DNA from: Flavobacterium caeni
Lineage (GTDB): Bacteria > Bacteroidota > Bacteroidia > Flavobacteriales > Flavobacteriaceae
Length of the DNA: 46,758 nucleotides
Assembly: GCF_900101895.1 (NCBI RefSeq)
Contig: NZ_FMVF01000007.1
Coordinates: 1 to 46,758, forward strand
Reading direction: 5' to 3'
The stretch's first letter is position 1; every line of letters starts with the position of its first letter. Shown here in pieces: positions 8,405 to 15,470 of this stretch. Made by a program: the position numbers and the translations under genes. The notes beneath the pieces were generated by a model. That model made no database searches. It saw only the letters and a program-made list of their open reading frames with translations, and was not told the DNA's origin.

Positions 8405-8929
8405 ATGAAACCTTTCAACCTGAACCGCTGGATAGACGAAAACCGCCACTTGCTCAAACCGCCTGTGGGCAATAAGAACCTGTACGCCGAATCCGAAGAC
8501 TATATCGTCATGGTCGTGGCCGGCCCGAACGCGCGTAAAGACTACCATTACAACGAGACTGAGGAATTGTTCTACCAGCTCGAGGGCACCATTAAAGTCA
8601 TCATCCAAGAAGATGGCCGGCGCAAGGAAATGGAACTCGGCCCCGGCGACATGTACCTGCATCCGGCCAAAACCCCACATTCACCGGTGCGCTCGGCCAA
8701 TTCAATCGGCTTGGTCATCGAACGCAAACGGGCGGGCAAAGGCTTTACCGACGGGTTGCTGTGGTTTTGCGAAAACTGCAACCACAAACTCCACGAGGTG
8801 TATTTTGAACTTAACGACATCGAGAAGGACTTTTTGCCGCATTTCAAACATTTTTACGGCAGCAAGCCCTTGCGCACCTGCGACCACTGCGGTACCGTGA
8901 TGGATACCGATCCGCGGTTTATCGATTAG
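8405..8929 (+). CDS. nbaC: 3-hydroxyanthranilate 3,4-dioxygenase
   Basis: A 174-residue cytosolic cupin dioxygenase that opens the ring of 3-hydroxyanthranilate in the kynurenine route of tryptophan breakdown, or in de novo quinolinate/NAD synthesis. Fe(II) ligands His48, Glu54 and His92 are present, as are substrate residues Arg44, Arg96 and Glu106. The two CxxC pairs (Cys122/Cys125, Cys159/Cys162) form the rubredoxin-like second metal site of bacterial enzymes. Length and motif spacing match the characterised bacterial enzyme closely. A weak -7-like TATCTTAG lies at about 8338. Other kynurenine pathway genes are not in the window. Confidence 0.95.
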   Translation: MKPFNLNRWIDENRHLLKPPVGNKNLYAESEDYIVMVVAGPNARKDYHYNETEELFYQLEGTIKVIIQEDGRRKEMELGPGDMYLHPAKTPHSPVRSANSIGLVIERKRAGKGFTDGLLWFCENCNHKLHEVYFELNDIEKDFLPHFKHFYGSKPLRTCDHCGTVMDTDPRFID

Positions 8930-9154
8930 TTTTTATTTTCTTGGGCGTGCCGGCGCAACAAAATGGTCGGAATTGAGACATGCACGGGCGCAGTCGGGCT
9001 TTCCGCTCACCCGAGCGATAGCGAACCGACCGAACACCAATTAAAATAGTAAGTTGGCGAGGTAATCTTTTGCGACGGTTGAGCAAGTCGCAAAAGGATG
9101 CCGCTGTCCCCGAAGCGTCGGGGCCTCAGGCAACCGAGAAACTTAGAACGATTA
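8930..9154 (+). repeat. Structured dispersed intergenic element, copy 1 (interrupted)
   Basis: The core is CGGGCTTTCCGCT (8995-9007), then about 55 bp of other sequence, then AATCTTTTGCGAC pairing with GTCGCAAAAGGA around 9064-9098 (10-bp stem), and GCCGCTGT. A second small hairpin, CCCCGA...TCGGGG, follows near 9109. The same core words in the same order occur at 31578-31711 and, inverted, at 45562-45646. No gene is seen in this stretch. Confidence 0.7.
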
Positions 9155-9155
9155 A

Positions 9156-9185
9156 TTGTCAATTGTCAATAATCGAGTACATTTG
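9156..9185 (+). promoter_or_regulatory. Promoter of the aldehyde dehydrogenase gene
   Basis: TTG (9156-9158) is followed after 19 bp by TACATTTG (9178-9185), an exact match to the Bacteroidota TTG-N19-TAnnTTTG promoter, 42 bp before the start codon. AATTGTC is repeated in tandem over the -33 region. Confidence 0.7.
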
Positions 9186-9226
9186 TGGAATAAATAATAA
9201 GAATAAACAATAAATAATAAAATATA

Positions 9227-10777
9227 ATGACAATAGCCCAACAATTCGGCATGACCGAAGCACTGGCCCAACTCGGCATCAAAGCCGTCAACGAAGGCAC
9301 CTCGACCGGACAAAACAACTTTGCTTCGGGCGACATCCTCGAATCGTATTCACCCGTAGACGGCCAACTCATCGGCAAGGTAAAAATGTCTACCGCCGCC
9401 GACTATGAAAAAGCCATGCAGGCCGCGACCGAGGCTTTTAAAACTTTTCGATTGATGCCAGCCCCGCAACGCGGCGAAATCGTACGCCAGTTTGGCGAAA
9501 AATTGCGCAAGCGCAAGGAAGCGCTCGGCAAACTCGTTTCGTACGAAATGGGCAAGTCGTTGCAGGAAGGCTATGGCGAGGTGCAGGAAATGATCGACAT
9601 CTGCGATTTCGCGGTGGGTTTGTCGCGCCAATTGCACGGGCTTACCATGCACTCGGAGCGTCCGGGGCACCGTATGTATGAGCAATACCATCCGTTGGGT
9701 ATCGTCGGGATCATTTCGGCGTTCAACTTCCCGGTGGCGGTTTGGTCTTGGAACACGGCACTGGCCTGGATCGCGGGCGACGTGTGCATCTGGAAACCTT
9801 CAGAGAAAACGCCTTTGTGTGGCATCGCGTGCCAGAACATTATTGCCGAGGTCCTCAAAGAAAACAACCTGCCCGAAGGCATTTCGTGCCTTGTGAACGG
9901 CGACTATAAAATCGGTGAACTCATGACGGCCGATACAAGGGTTCCGCTTGTTTCGGCGACCGGATCGACGCGTATGGGCAAAATCGTCGCGCAGGCCGTG
10001 GCGGCCAGATTGGGTAAATCGTTGCTCGAATTGGGCGGCAACAACGCCATCATCGTCACACCCGACGCCGACATCAAGATGACCGTCATTGGTGCGGTAT
10101 TCGGCGCGGTGGGTACGGCAGGACAACGTTGTACGTCTACCCGTCGACTGATCATCCACGAAAGCATTTACGACAAAGTGAAAGATGCCATCGTGGGTGC
10201 TTATGGGCAGTTGCGCATCGGCAACCCGCTCGACCAAAACAACCACGTGGGCCCGCTGATCGATACGCATGCCGTCGATTTGTACAAAAAGGCGCTTGAA
10301 CAAGTGGTGGCCGAAGGCGGAAAAATTCTCGTCGAGGGCGAGGTTTTGTCTGGCGCGGGATACGAAAGCGGCTGTTATGTCAAGCCGGCCATCGCCGAGG
10401 CAAGCAACGATTTCAAGATCGTCCAGCACGAAACTTTTGCACCGGTGTTGTATTTGCTTAAATATTCGGGCGATGTAGAAAATGCGATCGAATTGCAGAA
10501 TGGCGTGGCGCAAGGGCTTTCGTCTGCCATCATGACGAACAATTTGCGCGAGGCCGAAAAATTCCTTTCGGTGGCGGGATCTGATTGCGGGATCGCCAAC
10601 GTCAACATCGGTACTTCGGGCGCCGAGATCGGCGGTGCTTTCGGCGGCGAGAAAGAAACCGGTGGCGGCCGTGAATCGGGGTCGGATGCCTGGAAGATCT
10701 ACATGCGCAGACAAACCAATACGATCAATTACACCACCAACCTGCCGCTCGCGCAGGGCATCAAATTTGATTTGTAG
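9227..10777 (+). CDS. amaB: ALDH7-type aldehyde dehydrogenase (alpha-aminoadipic semialdehyde dehydrogenase family)
   Basis: A 516-residue cytosolic NAD(P)-dependent aldehyde dehydrogenase. The catalytic Cys302 lies in GTAGQRCTSTRRL and the general base Glu268 in LLELGGNNAI; Asn167 (FNFPVAV) and Lys190 (CIWKPSEK) are also in place. The signature blocks (FNFPVAVWSWN, LELGGNNAII, GTAGQRCT) match the antiquitin/ALDH7 group, which oxidises alpha-aminoadipic semialdehyde (piperideine-6-carboxylate) in lysine breakdown. The neighbouring kynurenine-pathway gene makes another semialdehyde possible. It has its own promoter and is followed by a terminator, so it is probably monocistronic. The symbol is by family, not proven function. 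Confidence 0.82.
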   Translation: MTIAQQFGMTEALAQLGIKAVNEGTSTGQNNFASGDILESYSPVDGQLIGKVKMSTAADYEKAMQAATEAFKTFRLMPAPQRGEIVRQFGEKLRKRKEALGKLVSYEMGKSLQEGYGEVQEMIDICDFAVGLSRQLHGLTMHSERPGHRMYEQYHPLGIVGIISAFNFPVAVWSWNTALAWIAGDVCIWKPSEKTPLCGIACQNIIAEVLKENNLPEGISCLVNGDYKIGELMTADTRVPLVSATGSTRMGKIVAQAVAARLGKSLLELGGNNAIIVTPDADIKMTVIGAVFGAVGTAGQRCTSTRRLIIHESIYDKVKDAIVGAYGQLRIGNPLDQNNHVGPLIDTHAVDLYKKALEQVVAEGGKILVEGEVLSGAGYESGCYVKPAIAEASNDFKIVQHETFAPVLYLLKYSGDVENAIELQNGVAQGLSSAIMTNNLREAEKFLSVAGSDCGIANVNIGTSGAEIGGAFGGEKETGGGRESGSDAWKIYMRRQTNTINYTTNLPLAQGIKFDL

Positions 10778-10845
10778 ACGCAACCTTTTGGACACGTCCA
10801 CATCATAGAAGCAGTTTAAAAAATTGCTTTACTATTCAAAGGAAG

Positions 10846-10874
10846 AACCGGCCGTCAAAAAGCCGGTTTTTTTT
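10846..10874 (+). terminator. Terminator after the aldehyde dehydrogenase
   Basis: AACCGGC (10846-10852) pairs with GCCGGTT (10862-10868), and the stem continues into a T-rich run. Confidence 0.85.
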
Positions 10875-10928
10875 GCAACCTTTTTTTGTAAATTGTATCT
10901 GCAAGTAGTACAACCAAAAACAACAACC

Positions 10929-11315
10929 ATGAGAAAATTACTGCTGCTTTTTGCCTTGACGCCACTGTTGATGGCACATACCTGTGAAGACGACGATTAC
11001 CACCGCCACCATCATCCTTGTACGACCGAGGCGCGGGCGGGAATCAACGTGACGGTTACGCTAAACGGAGAGGCCATCACGACACCGTCGGGGATCGTGG
11101 TCACGGCGCGTGACGGGAACTACATCGAGGATTTGCAGCCCATCATTCCAGACACGCCCACTTTTTCGGGTGCATGGGAACGTCCCGGGTTGTATATTGT
11201 AACCGTTTCAAAGACGGGTTATCAAACGTATACATCCGAGCCGCTGCCCGTACATCGGGACGAGTGCCACGTGATTCCGGAGCACCTGACAATCAATTTG
11301 GTGCCCAACCCATAA
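10929..11315 (+). CDS. Small exported protein with His-rich segment and carboxypeptidase-regulatory-like fold
   Basis: The start is set at MRKLLLLF (10929), since the longer frame would put a non-signal extension ahead of a clear export signal. The protein has 128 residues. A hydrophobic leader ends near HTC; the residue before Cys is Thr, so a lipobox is not canonical. DDDYHRHHHPC follows, rich in metal-binding residues. The rest (INVTVTLNGEAITTPSGIVVTARDG, GLYIVTVSKTGYQTYTS) has the strand pattern of a carboxypeptidase-regulatory or transthyretin-like beta-sandwich. Function unknown; envelope metal binding is only a guess. Confidence 0.65.
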   Translation: MRKLLLLFALTPLLMAHTCEDDDYHRHHHPCTTEARAGINVTVTLNGEAITTPSGIVVTARDGNYIEDLQPIIPDTPTFSGAWERPGLYIVTVSKTGYQTYTSEPLPVHRDECHVIPEHLTINLVPNP

Positions 11316-11317
11316 AA

Positions 11318-11340
11318 AAACCCGCTTTTAAAGCGGGTTT
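11318..11340. terminator. Bidirectional terminator between convergent genes
   Basis: AAACCCGCTT pairs with AAGCGGGTTT around a three-base loop. A and T runs on both sides suit it to ending both the plus gene (stop 11315) and the minus gene (stop 11363). Confidence 0.88.
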
Positions 11341-11362
11341 TCTATTTTATGGAACGTTTCGG

Positions 11363-11896
11363 TTAAAAACCAAACGAGGCACCAATGTTAAAAACGAATT
11401 GGTTGTTGTAGGCCTCTACACCCACGACATTCTTGTCGTACTTGGCGATAGGAAGCTCGGCTTCTGTAAACACACCGAATCCGTCGCTAAAGAAGTAGCG
11501 CGCGCCCAAGTGCGTACCAAAATTGCGCAAACCGACGTGCAAACCTGGATAAACATCCACAGCCGACGGCAAGCCCATCACGCTGCCCAAATTCGCGCTG
11601 AAACGCGCCTTGGCATCGAAACGGTCCTGAAACTCGGGCGCATCGGGAACGGTAACCGGGAAACCAAAAAAGTTGTTTTCCAAACGGTACGAATCGTCGG
11701 CGGCGAGCAAATAAGTAGCGGTGAATCCGTAAGAGATGTTCTCGCCCAACCCGAAATCGGCAGAAACACGGATACCCGTACCGCCACTTTGGATGTTGGC
11801 CCCTACTTGAAATTTCTTGTCGCCCTTGCCTTTGTAGGCCTGTGCATTTACGCCCAGCGCAACGGCCAAAGCGATCAGTGTAATGATTTTCTTCAT
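11363..11896 (-). CDS. Outer-membrane beta-barrel protein (DUF6646-like)
   Basis: The start is set at MKKIITLIA (11896); the longer frame adds nine residues without signal character. The protein has 177 residues with a signal peptide ending VNAQ. The mature part alternates short amphipathic strands (FQVGANIQSG, ISYGFTATYLL, ARFSANLG, HLGARYFFSDGFGVFTEAELP) and ends FVFNIGASFGF with a terminal Phe, as expected of a small beta-barrel. It resembles a flavobacterial family often named DUF6646; no function is known. Promoter candidate at 11921-11928. Confidence 0.75.
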   Translation of the reverse strand: MKKIITLIALAVALGVNAQAYKGKGDKKFQVGANIQSGGTGIRVSADFGLGENISYGFTATYLLAADDSYRLENNFFGFPVTVPDAPEFQDRFDAKARFSANLGSVMGLPSAVDVYPGLHVGLRNFGTHLGARYFFSDGFGVFTEAELPIAKYDKNVVGVEAYNNQFVFNIGASFGF

Positions 11897-11920
11897 GTTA
11901 CTTGTTTTTGAATAGTGCGG

Positions 11921-11928
11921 CAAATGTA
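11921..11928 (-). promoter_or_regulatory. Candidate -7 element for the beta-barrel gene
   Basis: It reads TACATTTG on the minus strand, 25 bp before the ATG at 11896, an exact TAnnTTTG match. Confidence 0.5.
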
Positions 11929-11935
11929 CTGTTTT

Positions 11936-12667
11936 TTACAAATTCCGGCCATTTTCCTCGGGGTAAAGTTGCGGCAACGGGTCGCTTTGCCAGAATTTTT
12001 TAGAATCGACGTCCATAATGGTGAGCGGTCCGTGAAAGGCGGCGCCGGTGTCTACGTTCCAAATATTGCCCCTTTTGACGGGAACGGTTTGCCCGATACG
12101 CGTCACGGGAGTGTGTCCGAGGAAAATCTCTTTGTACAACAACAGGCGTCGCGGATAGGCCAAATCGTCGGTCTTCATGGTCGGGTCGAGCGCAAGTGCC
12201 GTTTCCCAGAGTGTTCGGTCCCAATACAGCATGCGCGGAAAATGTTCGAGCGTGACGCCGTGTAGGCTCGTAAAGCCCGCGTGTACAAAAAGTCGGTTGT
12301 CTTCGTCAAGATGGTAGTCCTGTAGCGACCCAAGAAAATCGCGGTGCTTTTTGCGGATGTCGCTGTCGATGGTTTCATAGGCGGCTATGGTGACGCTGCC
12401 GCCGTGTTTGTTCCACAGCAGGTTGTCTTTGGCGCCGCCCAGCCATTGCCACAACAATTCGTCGTGGTTGCCGCGCATAAAAATACAATCGTGGGTTTTG
12501 CGGAACTCGATCAAAAAATCGAGCAATTGCGGGGTTTGGCTCCAGCCATCGGCATAATCCCCCAAAAAGATAAGTTGGTCGCTGCGGTTCACTTGAGCGC
12601 GCTCCAAAACCTGCTTGAGCGCAATCAATGCGCCGTGAATATCGCCTATGACTAAGGTGCGGTTCAT
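11936..12667 (-). CDS. Metallophosphoesterase (serine/threonine phosphatase-like)
   Basis: A 243-residue cytosolic calcineurin-type phosphoesterase. The metal-binding blocks are GDIHG (Asp9, His11), GDYADG (Asp37) and GNHDE (Asn67, His68, Asp69), with later histidines in VHAGF and AAFHG. Size and spacing resemble the PrpA/PrpB and bacteriophage lambda-type protein phosphatases and ApaH relatives. Substrate cannot be told; protein phosphate or diadenosine polyphosphate are options. Its stop lies 8 bp from the -7 element of the downstream beta-barrel gene, which has its own promoter. Confidence 0.85.
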   Translation of the reverse strand: MNRTLVIGDIHGALIALKQVLERAQVNRSDQLIFLGDYADGWSQTPQLLDFLIEFRKTHDCIFMRGNHDELLWQWLGGAKDNLLWNKHGGSVTIAAYETIDSDIRKKHRDFLGSLQDYHLDEDNRLFVHAGFTSLHGVTLEHFPRMLYWDRTLWETALALDPTMKTDDLAYPRRLLLYKEIFLGHTPVTRIGQTVPVKRGNIWNVDTGAAFHGPLTIMDVDSKKFWQSDPLPQLYPEENGRNL

Positions 12668-12687
12668 CTCTTAAAGCTAGCTATTAG

Positions 12688-12695
12688 CAAAAGTA
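12688..12695 (-). promoter_or_regulatory. Candidate -7 element for the metallophosphoesterase
   Basis: It reads TACTTTTG on the minus strand, matching TAnnTTTG, 21 bp before the start codon. Confidence 0.45.
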
Positions 12696-12750
12696 GGCGA
12701 AAATAGTTTAACTTTTTATACAGAAAATTAGTGCTAAAAAACCTGCGGGA

Positions 12751-13407
12751 TCAGTCTTTTTTTTCGGCTTCTTTTAGATTCAGTTTGGCCTGCGTTGCCA
12801 TCAGCGAGTTCGGATGCTTGGCGAGAAAGGCGGCCGCGCTGAGCTTGTTCCAGTCGGTGAGCTCGGTTCTGATGGTATCGACATTGGTCAAGCCTTTTTC
12901 GACCTTCATCATGTTGCACAACGCATAGACCATATCGAACATCAGGTCGAAATAGAACTTTTTGTTGGGGTCGAGCGCGCCGTATCGGCAAAAAAACTCG
13001 AGCCGGTTGACGCCTACGGTTTCTTTGAGTTCGCCATTTTCATACAACTGCGTTTTCAAATGGCCCTCGGGAAAATCAAGCTGGATGTAGGCCACGCCAA
13101 AGTAATTGTCGCTTACGCTGATACCTGTCGCCTTAGAAAGATCGATGTTTTCGGTCAAGGCCAGCACTTCGGTATCGCCGGTTTTTTTGAAGACCGCCTT
13201 AGACGCCATTCGGTCGGCAAACCATATTTGGAAATTCTCCTCGGGGAAGCTTAGCGTTTGCAGTTGGCCGCTGGCATCTTTGTAGGTCGTGCCTTCGGTC
13301 ATCGCCTGCCATTTCGAAACAACCACCGACAGCGAATCGAGCGCTTCGAACGATGCCTGGGCATGTCCGACACTTGAAAAAAGCAAGAGGAGTAGCAGGC
13401 GTTTCAT
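12751..13407 (-). CDS. Secreted protein of unknown function, coupled to its upstream neighbour
   Basis: The start is set at MKRLLLLLLF (13407), whose ATG shares its A with the TGA stop of the preceding gene (TGATG), a translational-coupling arrangement. The protein has 218 residues with a signal peptide ending GHAQ. No known domain is recognised. The mature part mixes predicted strands (YFGVAYIQLDFPEGHLKTQLYENGELKETVGVNR is one such block) and a helical C-terminus (LAKHPNSLMATQAKLNLKEAEKKD). Co-translation implies it works with the coiled-coil protein upstream. It is probably periplasmic. Confidence 0.7.
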   Translation of the reverse strand: MKRLLLLLLFSSVGHAQASFEALDSLSVVVSKWQAMTEGTTYKDASGQLQTLSFPEENFQIWFADRMASKAVFKKTGDTEVLALTENIDLSKATGISVSDNYFGVAYIQLDFPEGHLKTQLYENGELKETVGVNRLEFFCRYGALDPNKKFYFDLMFDMVYALCNMMKVEKGLTNVDTIRTELTDWNKLSAAAFLAKHPNSLMATQAKLNLKEAEKKD

Positions 13408-14357
13408 CAGTTGGTACATTTGGCGTCGGTACTAAAAATCCGGTAACCTTCGATGGTTTGTTCGGTGTCGAGCGAAAGATTGAGGACGTATTGTTTGCAC
13501 GGCACCACAAAATTGTCCTCGCAACCAAACGAATAGCCCGATCTTGGCCGTGTAATTTCGGTAATGGCCGAGGCGCGGTCGGTATACATGATCGCGCGGA
13601 ATTCGACATCGGCCCAGTTGCGCACGAATTCGGGCTCGGCCTGGTCGATGTAGACATGGATCTGGTTTTTCGGCCACGAAACCAGCGAAAATTCCTTGAC
13701 GCCGCCAACGGTCATTTCCTCGCCGTATTGGTTGAGTATGAGGTTTCGGAATTTTGTATAGCTCTTGTCAGAAAACGTCAATGAAAAATATTTCGAGTTC
13801 TCGATTTGGCGAAATGAGCAAGAATACGCGTCGTGTTGTTTTTCATAAACGACGAGGGTGTCGATCTTGAATCCGTAGGTTTTTTTCTTGTTGTCGACAA
13901 ACGGTACAATTTTTAGATCGACATCCTCGACAGGACCGCCGCTTTCTTTGACTTTGACCTTTCCTTTGTCGGCCAAACTGCGGTATTTTTCGATCATCGC
14001 CTGACGCGCCTGGCGGTCTTTTTCCTCCTGCGCTTTTTTGCGCGCGAGCGCTTCAGCTTTGCGTTGCTGTTCTTCCTTCCAGGCTTTTTCTTTCGCTTCG
14101 GCGTCGGCTTTTTGTTTGGCGAGCAGGGCATCGACGCGGCGTTTTTCCTCGGCCTGTCTTGCCTGGTGCTCCTTTTTTGCTTTGACCGCGCAGGCTTCGC
14201 AACCACATTCGTCGAGTGCACGGCCTTTGACGGGTGCGCGGTTTTTCGCAATGTTGTACGGGCTGTATTTGCAGCGCATGCATTTGGTGTTGTGCGTTTG
14301 CGCGATGGCAGGCGTCAGAGCCAGAAAAAACAGGAGTAAAAAGAGGTGTCGCAGCAT
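13407..14357 (-). CDS. Secreted coiled-coil protein with paired Cys motifs
   Basis: A 316-residue exported protein. The signal peptide ends AIAQ (about residue 20). Directly after it come CxxC (KCMRCKY) and CGCEAC motifs, which could bind a metal or form disulfides. Residues about 60-130 are an Ala/Lys/Glu/Gln-rich coiled coil. The C-terminal half is mixed alpha/beta, with further cysteines (SCSF, FGCEDN, VPCKQY). I do not recognise the family. It shares a TGATG junction with the next gene. Promoter candidate at 14386-14393. Confidence 0.7.
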   Translation of the reverse strand: MLRHLFLLLFFLALTPAIAQTHNTKCMRCKYSPYNIAKNRAPVKGRALDECGCEACAVKAKKEHQARQAEEKRRVDALLAKQKADAEAKEKAWKEEQQRKAEALARKKAQEEKDRQARQAMIEKYRSLADKGKVKVKESGGPVEDVDLKIVPFVDNKKKTYGFKIDTLVVYEKQHDAYSCSFRQIENSKYFSLTFSDKSYTKFRNLILNQYGEEMTVGGVKEFSLVSWPKNQIHVYIDQAEPEFVRNWADVEFRAIMYTDRASAITEITRPRSGYSFGCEDNFVVPCKQYVLNLSLDTEQTIEGYRIFSTDAKCTN

Positions 14358-14385
14358 GTTTGGGGTAAAAGCTAAACTTTGACGT

Positions 14386-14393
14386 CAAATATA
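14386..14393 (-). promoter_or_regulatory. Candidate -7 element for the coiled-coil protein operon
   Basis: It reads TATATTTG on the minus strand, an exact TAnnTTTG match, 29 bp before the start codon at 14357. Confidence 0.5.
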
Positions 14394-14466
14394 GGGAATA
14401 TCAGCGGTATACGGCGGCGCAAAACGTAGTCCGTTGGCGCCCTGCGGATTAAGTTTTAACAAAATG

Positions 14467-14515
14467 TACAGAAAAACTGTAAAGGAATGAAAATGGGGTG
14501 ACGTAAGTTTACAGT
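14467..14515 (+). promoter_or_regulatory. TACAG/CTGTA half-site cluster upstream of the CGFWC operon
   Basis: TACAG (14467-14471), five A, and CTGTA (14477-14481) form a palindrome. TTTACAGT (14508-14515) repeats the half-site and is the exact complement of ACTGTAAA at 14476-14483. This looks like a multi-site operator 40-90 bp before the first gene of the operon. The regulator is unknown. Confidence 0.45.
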
Positions 14516-14555
14516 ATCAAAGCCGGCTAATTTGTTTAATCTTAATTTTTACGCC

Positions 14556-14981
14556 ATGAAAAATTTTATTTTAGGACTATGTGCCACATTTTTGTTTTCT
14601 GTTGCCGTGCAGGCGCAGCACAACACGTACACCAAATCTGCAATGGTAGTTTTGGTCAGCGGAGCCAAAAGTACTTACACCAAAGGGATGACCTACAAGG
14701 ATTGGGTTGCCAATATAGCGGGTAAATCGGCGGTTCCGTCGCCACAAGAGGACAAGGTGCTCAAGGATGTGTACGGATTTTTATCGGTCAATGCCAATCC
14801 GGAAACCATTTCAAGGAACTACAGCGGGCAATCGCTCTTGGAGCTGGCCAAGACAAAAGGTAGCCTTGGGACGTTGTCGGCGTCCAACGCAAAATGCGGA
14901 TTTTGGTGCGAGTTGCTCAATGCCGTAGTCAGGGCAATCATCGACTATTTATCGGAGAATCCACCGGTTGTGAACCCTTAG
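14556..14981 (+). CDS. Small secreted protein with CGFWC motif (paralog 1)
   Basis: The start is MKNFILG (14556), giving a clean signal peptide ending AVQAQ (about residue 21); an upstream in-frame ATG would add eight residues. The protein has 141 residues. The mature part begins HNTYTKSAMVVLV and contains a DKVLKDVYGFLS helix. Its C-terminus carries Cys114 and Cys118 in KCGFWCELLNAVVRAII, a CxxxC pair next to an amphipathic helix. It is clearly paralogous to the next gene (shared SAMVVLV, FLKDVY-type block and CGFWC). The family is unknown to me. It is first in an operon with a retropepsin-like protease. Confidence 0.75.
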   Translation: MKNFILGLCATFLFSVAVQAQHNTYTKSAMVVLVSGAKSTYTKGMTYKDWVANIAGKSAVPSPQEDKVLKDVYGFLSVNANPETISRNYSGQSLLELAKTKGSLGTLSASNAKCGFWCELLNAVVRAIIDYLSENPPVVNP

Positions 14982-14994
14982 TAAAAGAGAAGTC

Positions 14995-15033
14995 AATCTG
15001 TCCGAACTCGGCCTTGTCGGATTCGGACAGATT
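14995..15033 (+). other. 12-bp perfect hairpin between the two CGFWC genes
   Basis: AATCTGTCCGAA (14995-15006) pairs perfectly with TTCGGACAGATT (15022-15033) around a 15-base loop, 14 bases before the ATG of paralog 2. The tail has only three T residues, so it is a weak terminator at best. It may act as a processing or stability element that sets unequal expression of the two paralogs, or hinder the downstream start (inference). Confidence 0.6.
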
Positions 15034-15047
15034 TAAAAATCAACGCC

Positions 15048-15455
15048 ATGAAAACAATATTTATCTTATTTACAAGCCTTTTTACCGTGATGTTCCACGC
15101 GCAAAACAACCATTATGCGAAATCGGCAATGGTAGTCTTGGTCACCGAGGCGAACAAATCCTTCGCTAAGAATATGACCTTTGACAATTGGAAAAAACAA
15201 CAACTGGGTACCGCCGCGCGTACCACCGCTGAGGATAACTTTTTGAAGGACGTCTATCGGTTTTTGGACAGCGACGCAAGCCCGGAAAACATCTTCAAGA
15301 ACTATGACGGCGCCTCATTGGTAGCTTTGGCTAAGTCCACCGTCGGCCCTGGTGCGCTCTCGGTTTCTGCCGAGCGATGCGGATTCTGGTGTCAGCTCTT
15401 TGCGTATTTTTTTACAGATTATAGAAGTTATATACAAGAAATTGTCTTTCCGTAA
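15048..15455 (+). CDS. Small secreted protein with CGFWC motif (paralog 2)
   Basis: A 135-residue exported protein with signal peptide ending FHAQ (about residue 19). Its mature part begins NNHYAKSAMVVLV and shares with paralog 1 a NFLKDVYRFL helix, a SPENIFKNYDGASL/PETISRNYSGQSL block and the C-terminal CGFWC (Cys111, Cys115). The tails after CGFWC differ. The conserved N-terminus, variable tail and tandem layout suggest duplicated secreted effectors or protease substrates. It is followed after 15 bp by the protease-like lipoprotein. Confidence 0.75.
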   Translation: MKTIFILFTSLFTVMFHAQNNHYAKSAMVVLVTEANKSFAKNMTFDNWKKQQLGTAARTTAEDNFLKDVYRFLDSDASPENIFKNYDGASLVALAKSTVGPGALSVSAERCGFWCQLFAYFFTDYRSYIQEIVFP

Positions 15456-15470
15456 ACCAACCCGATACTT

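Noticed and set aside
9800..10801. Long minus-strand open frame across the aldehyde dehydrogenase gene
   Set aside because: It mirrors codon bias of the real plus-strand gene, has no recognisable domain and no start context.
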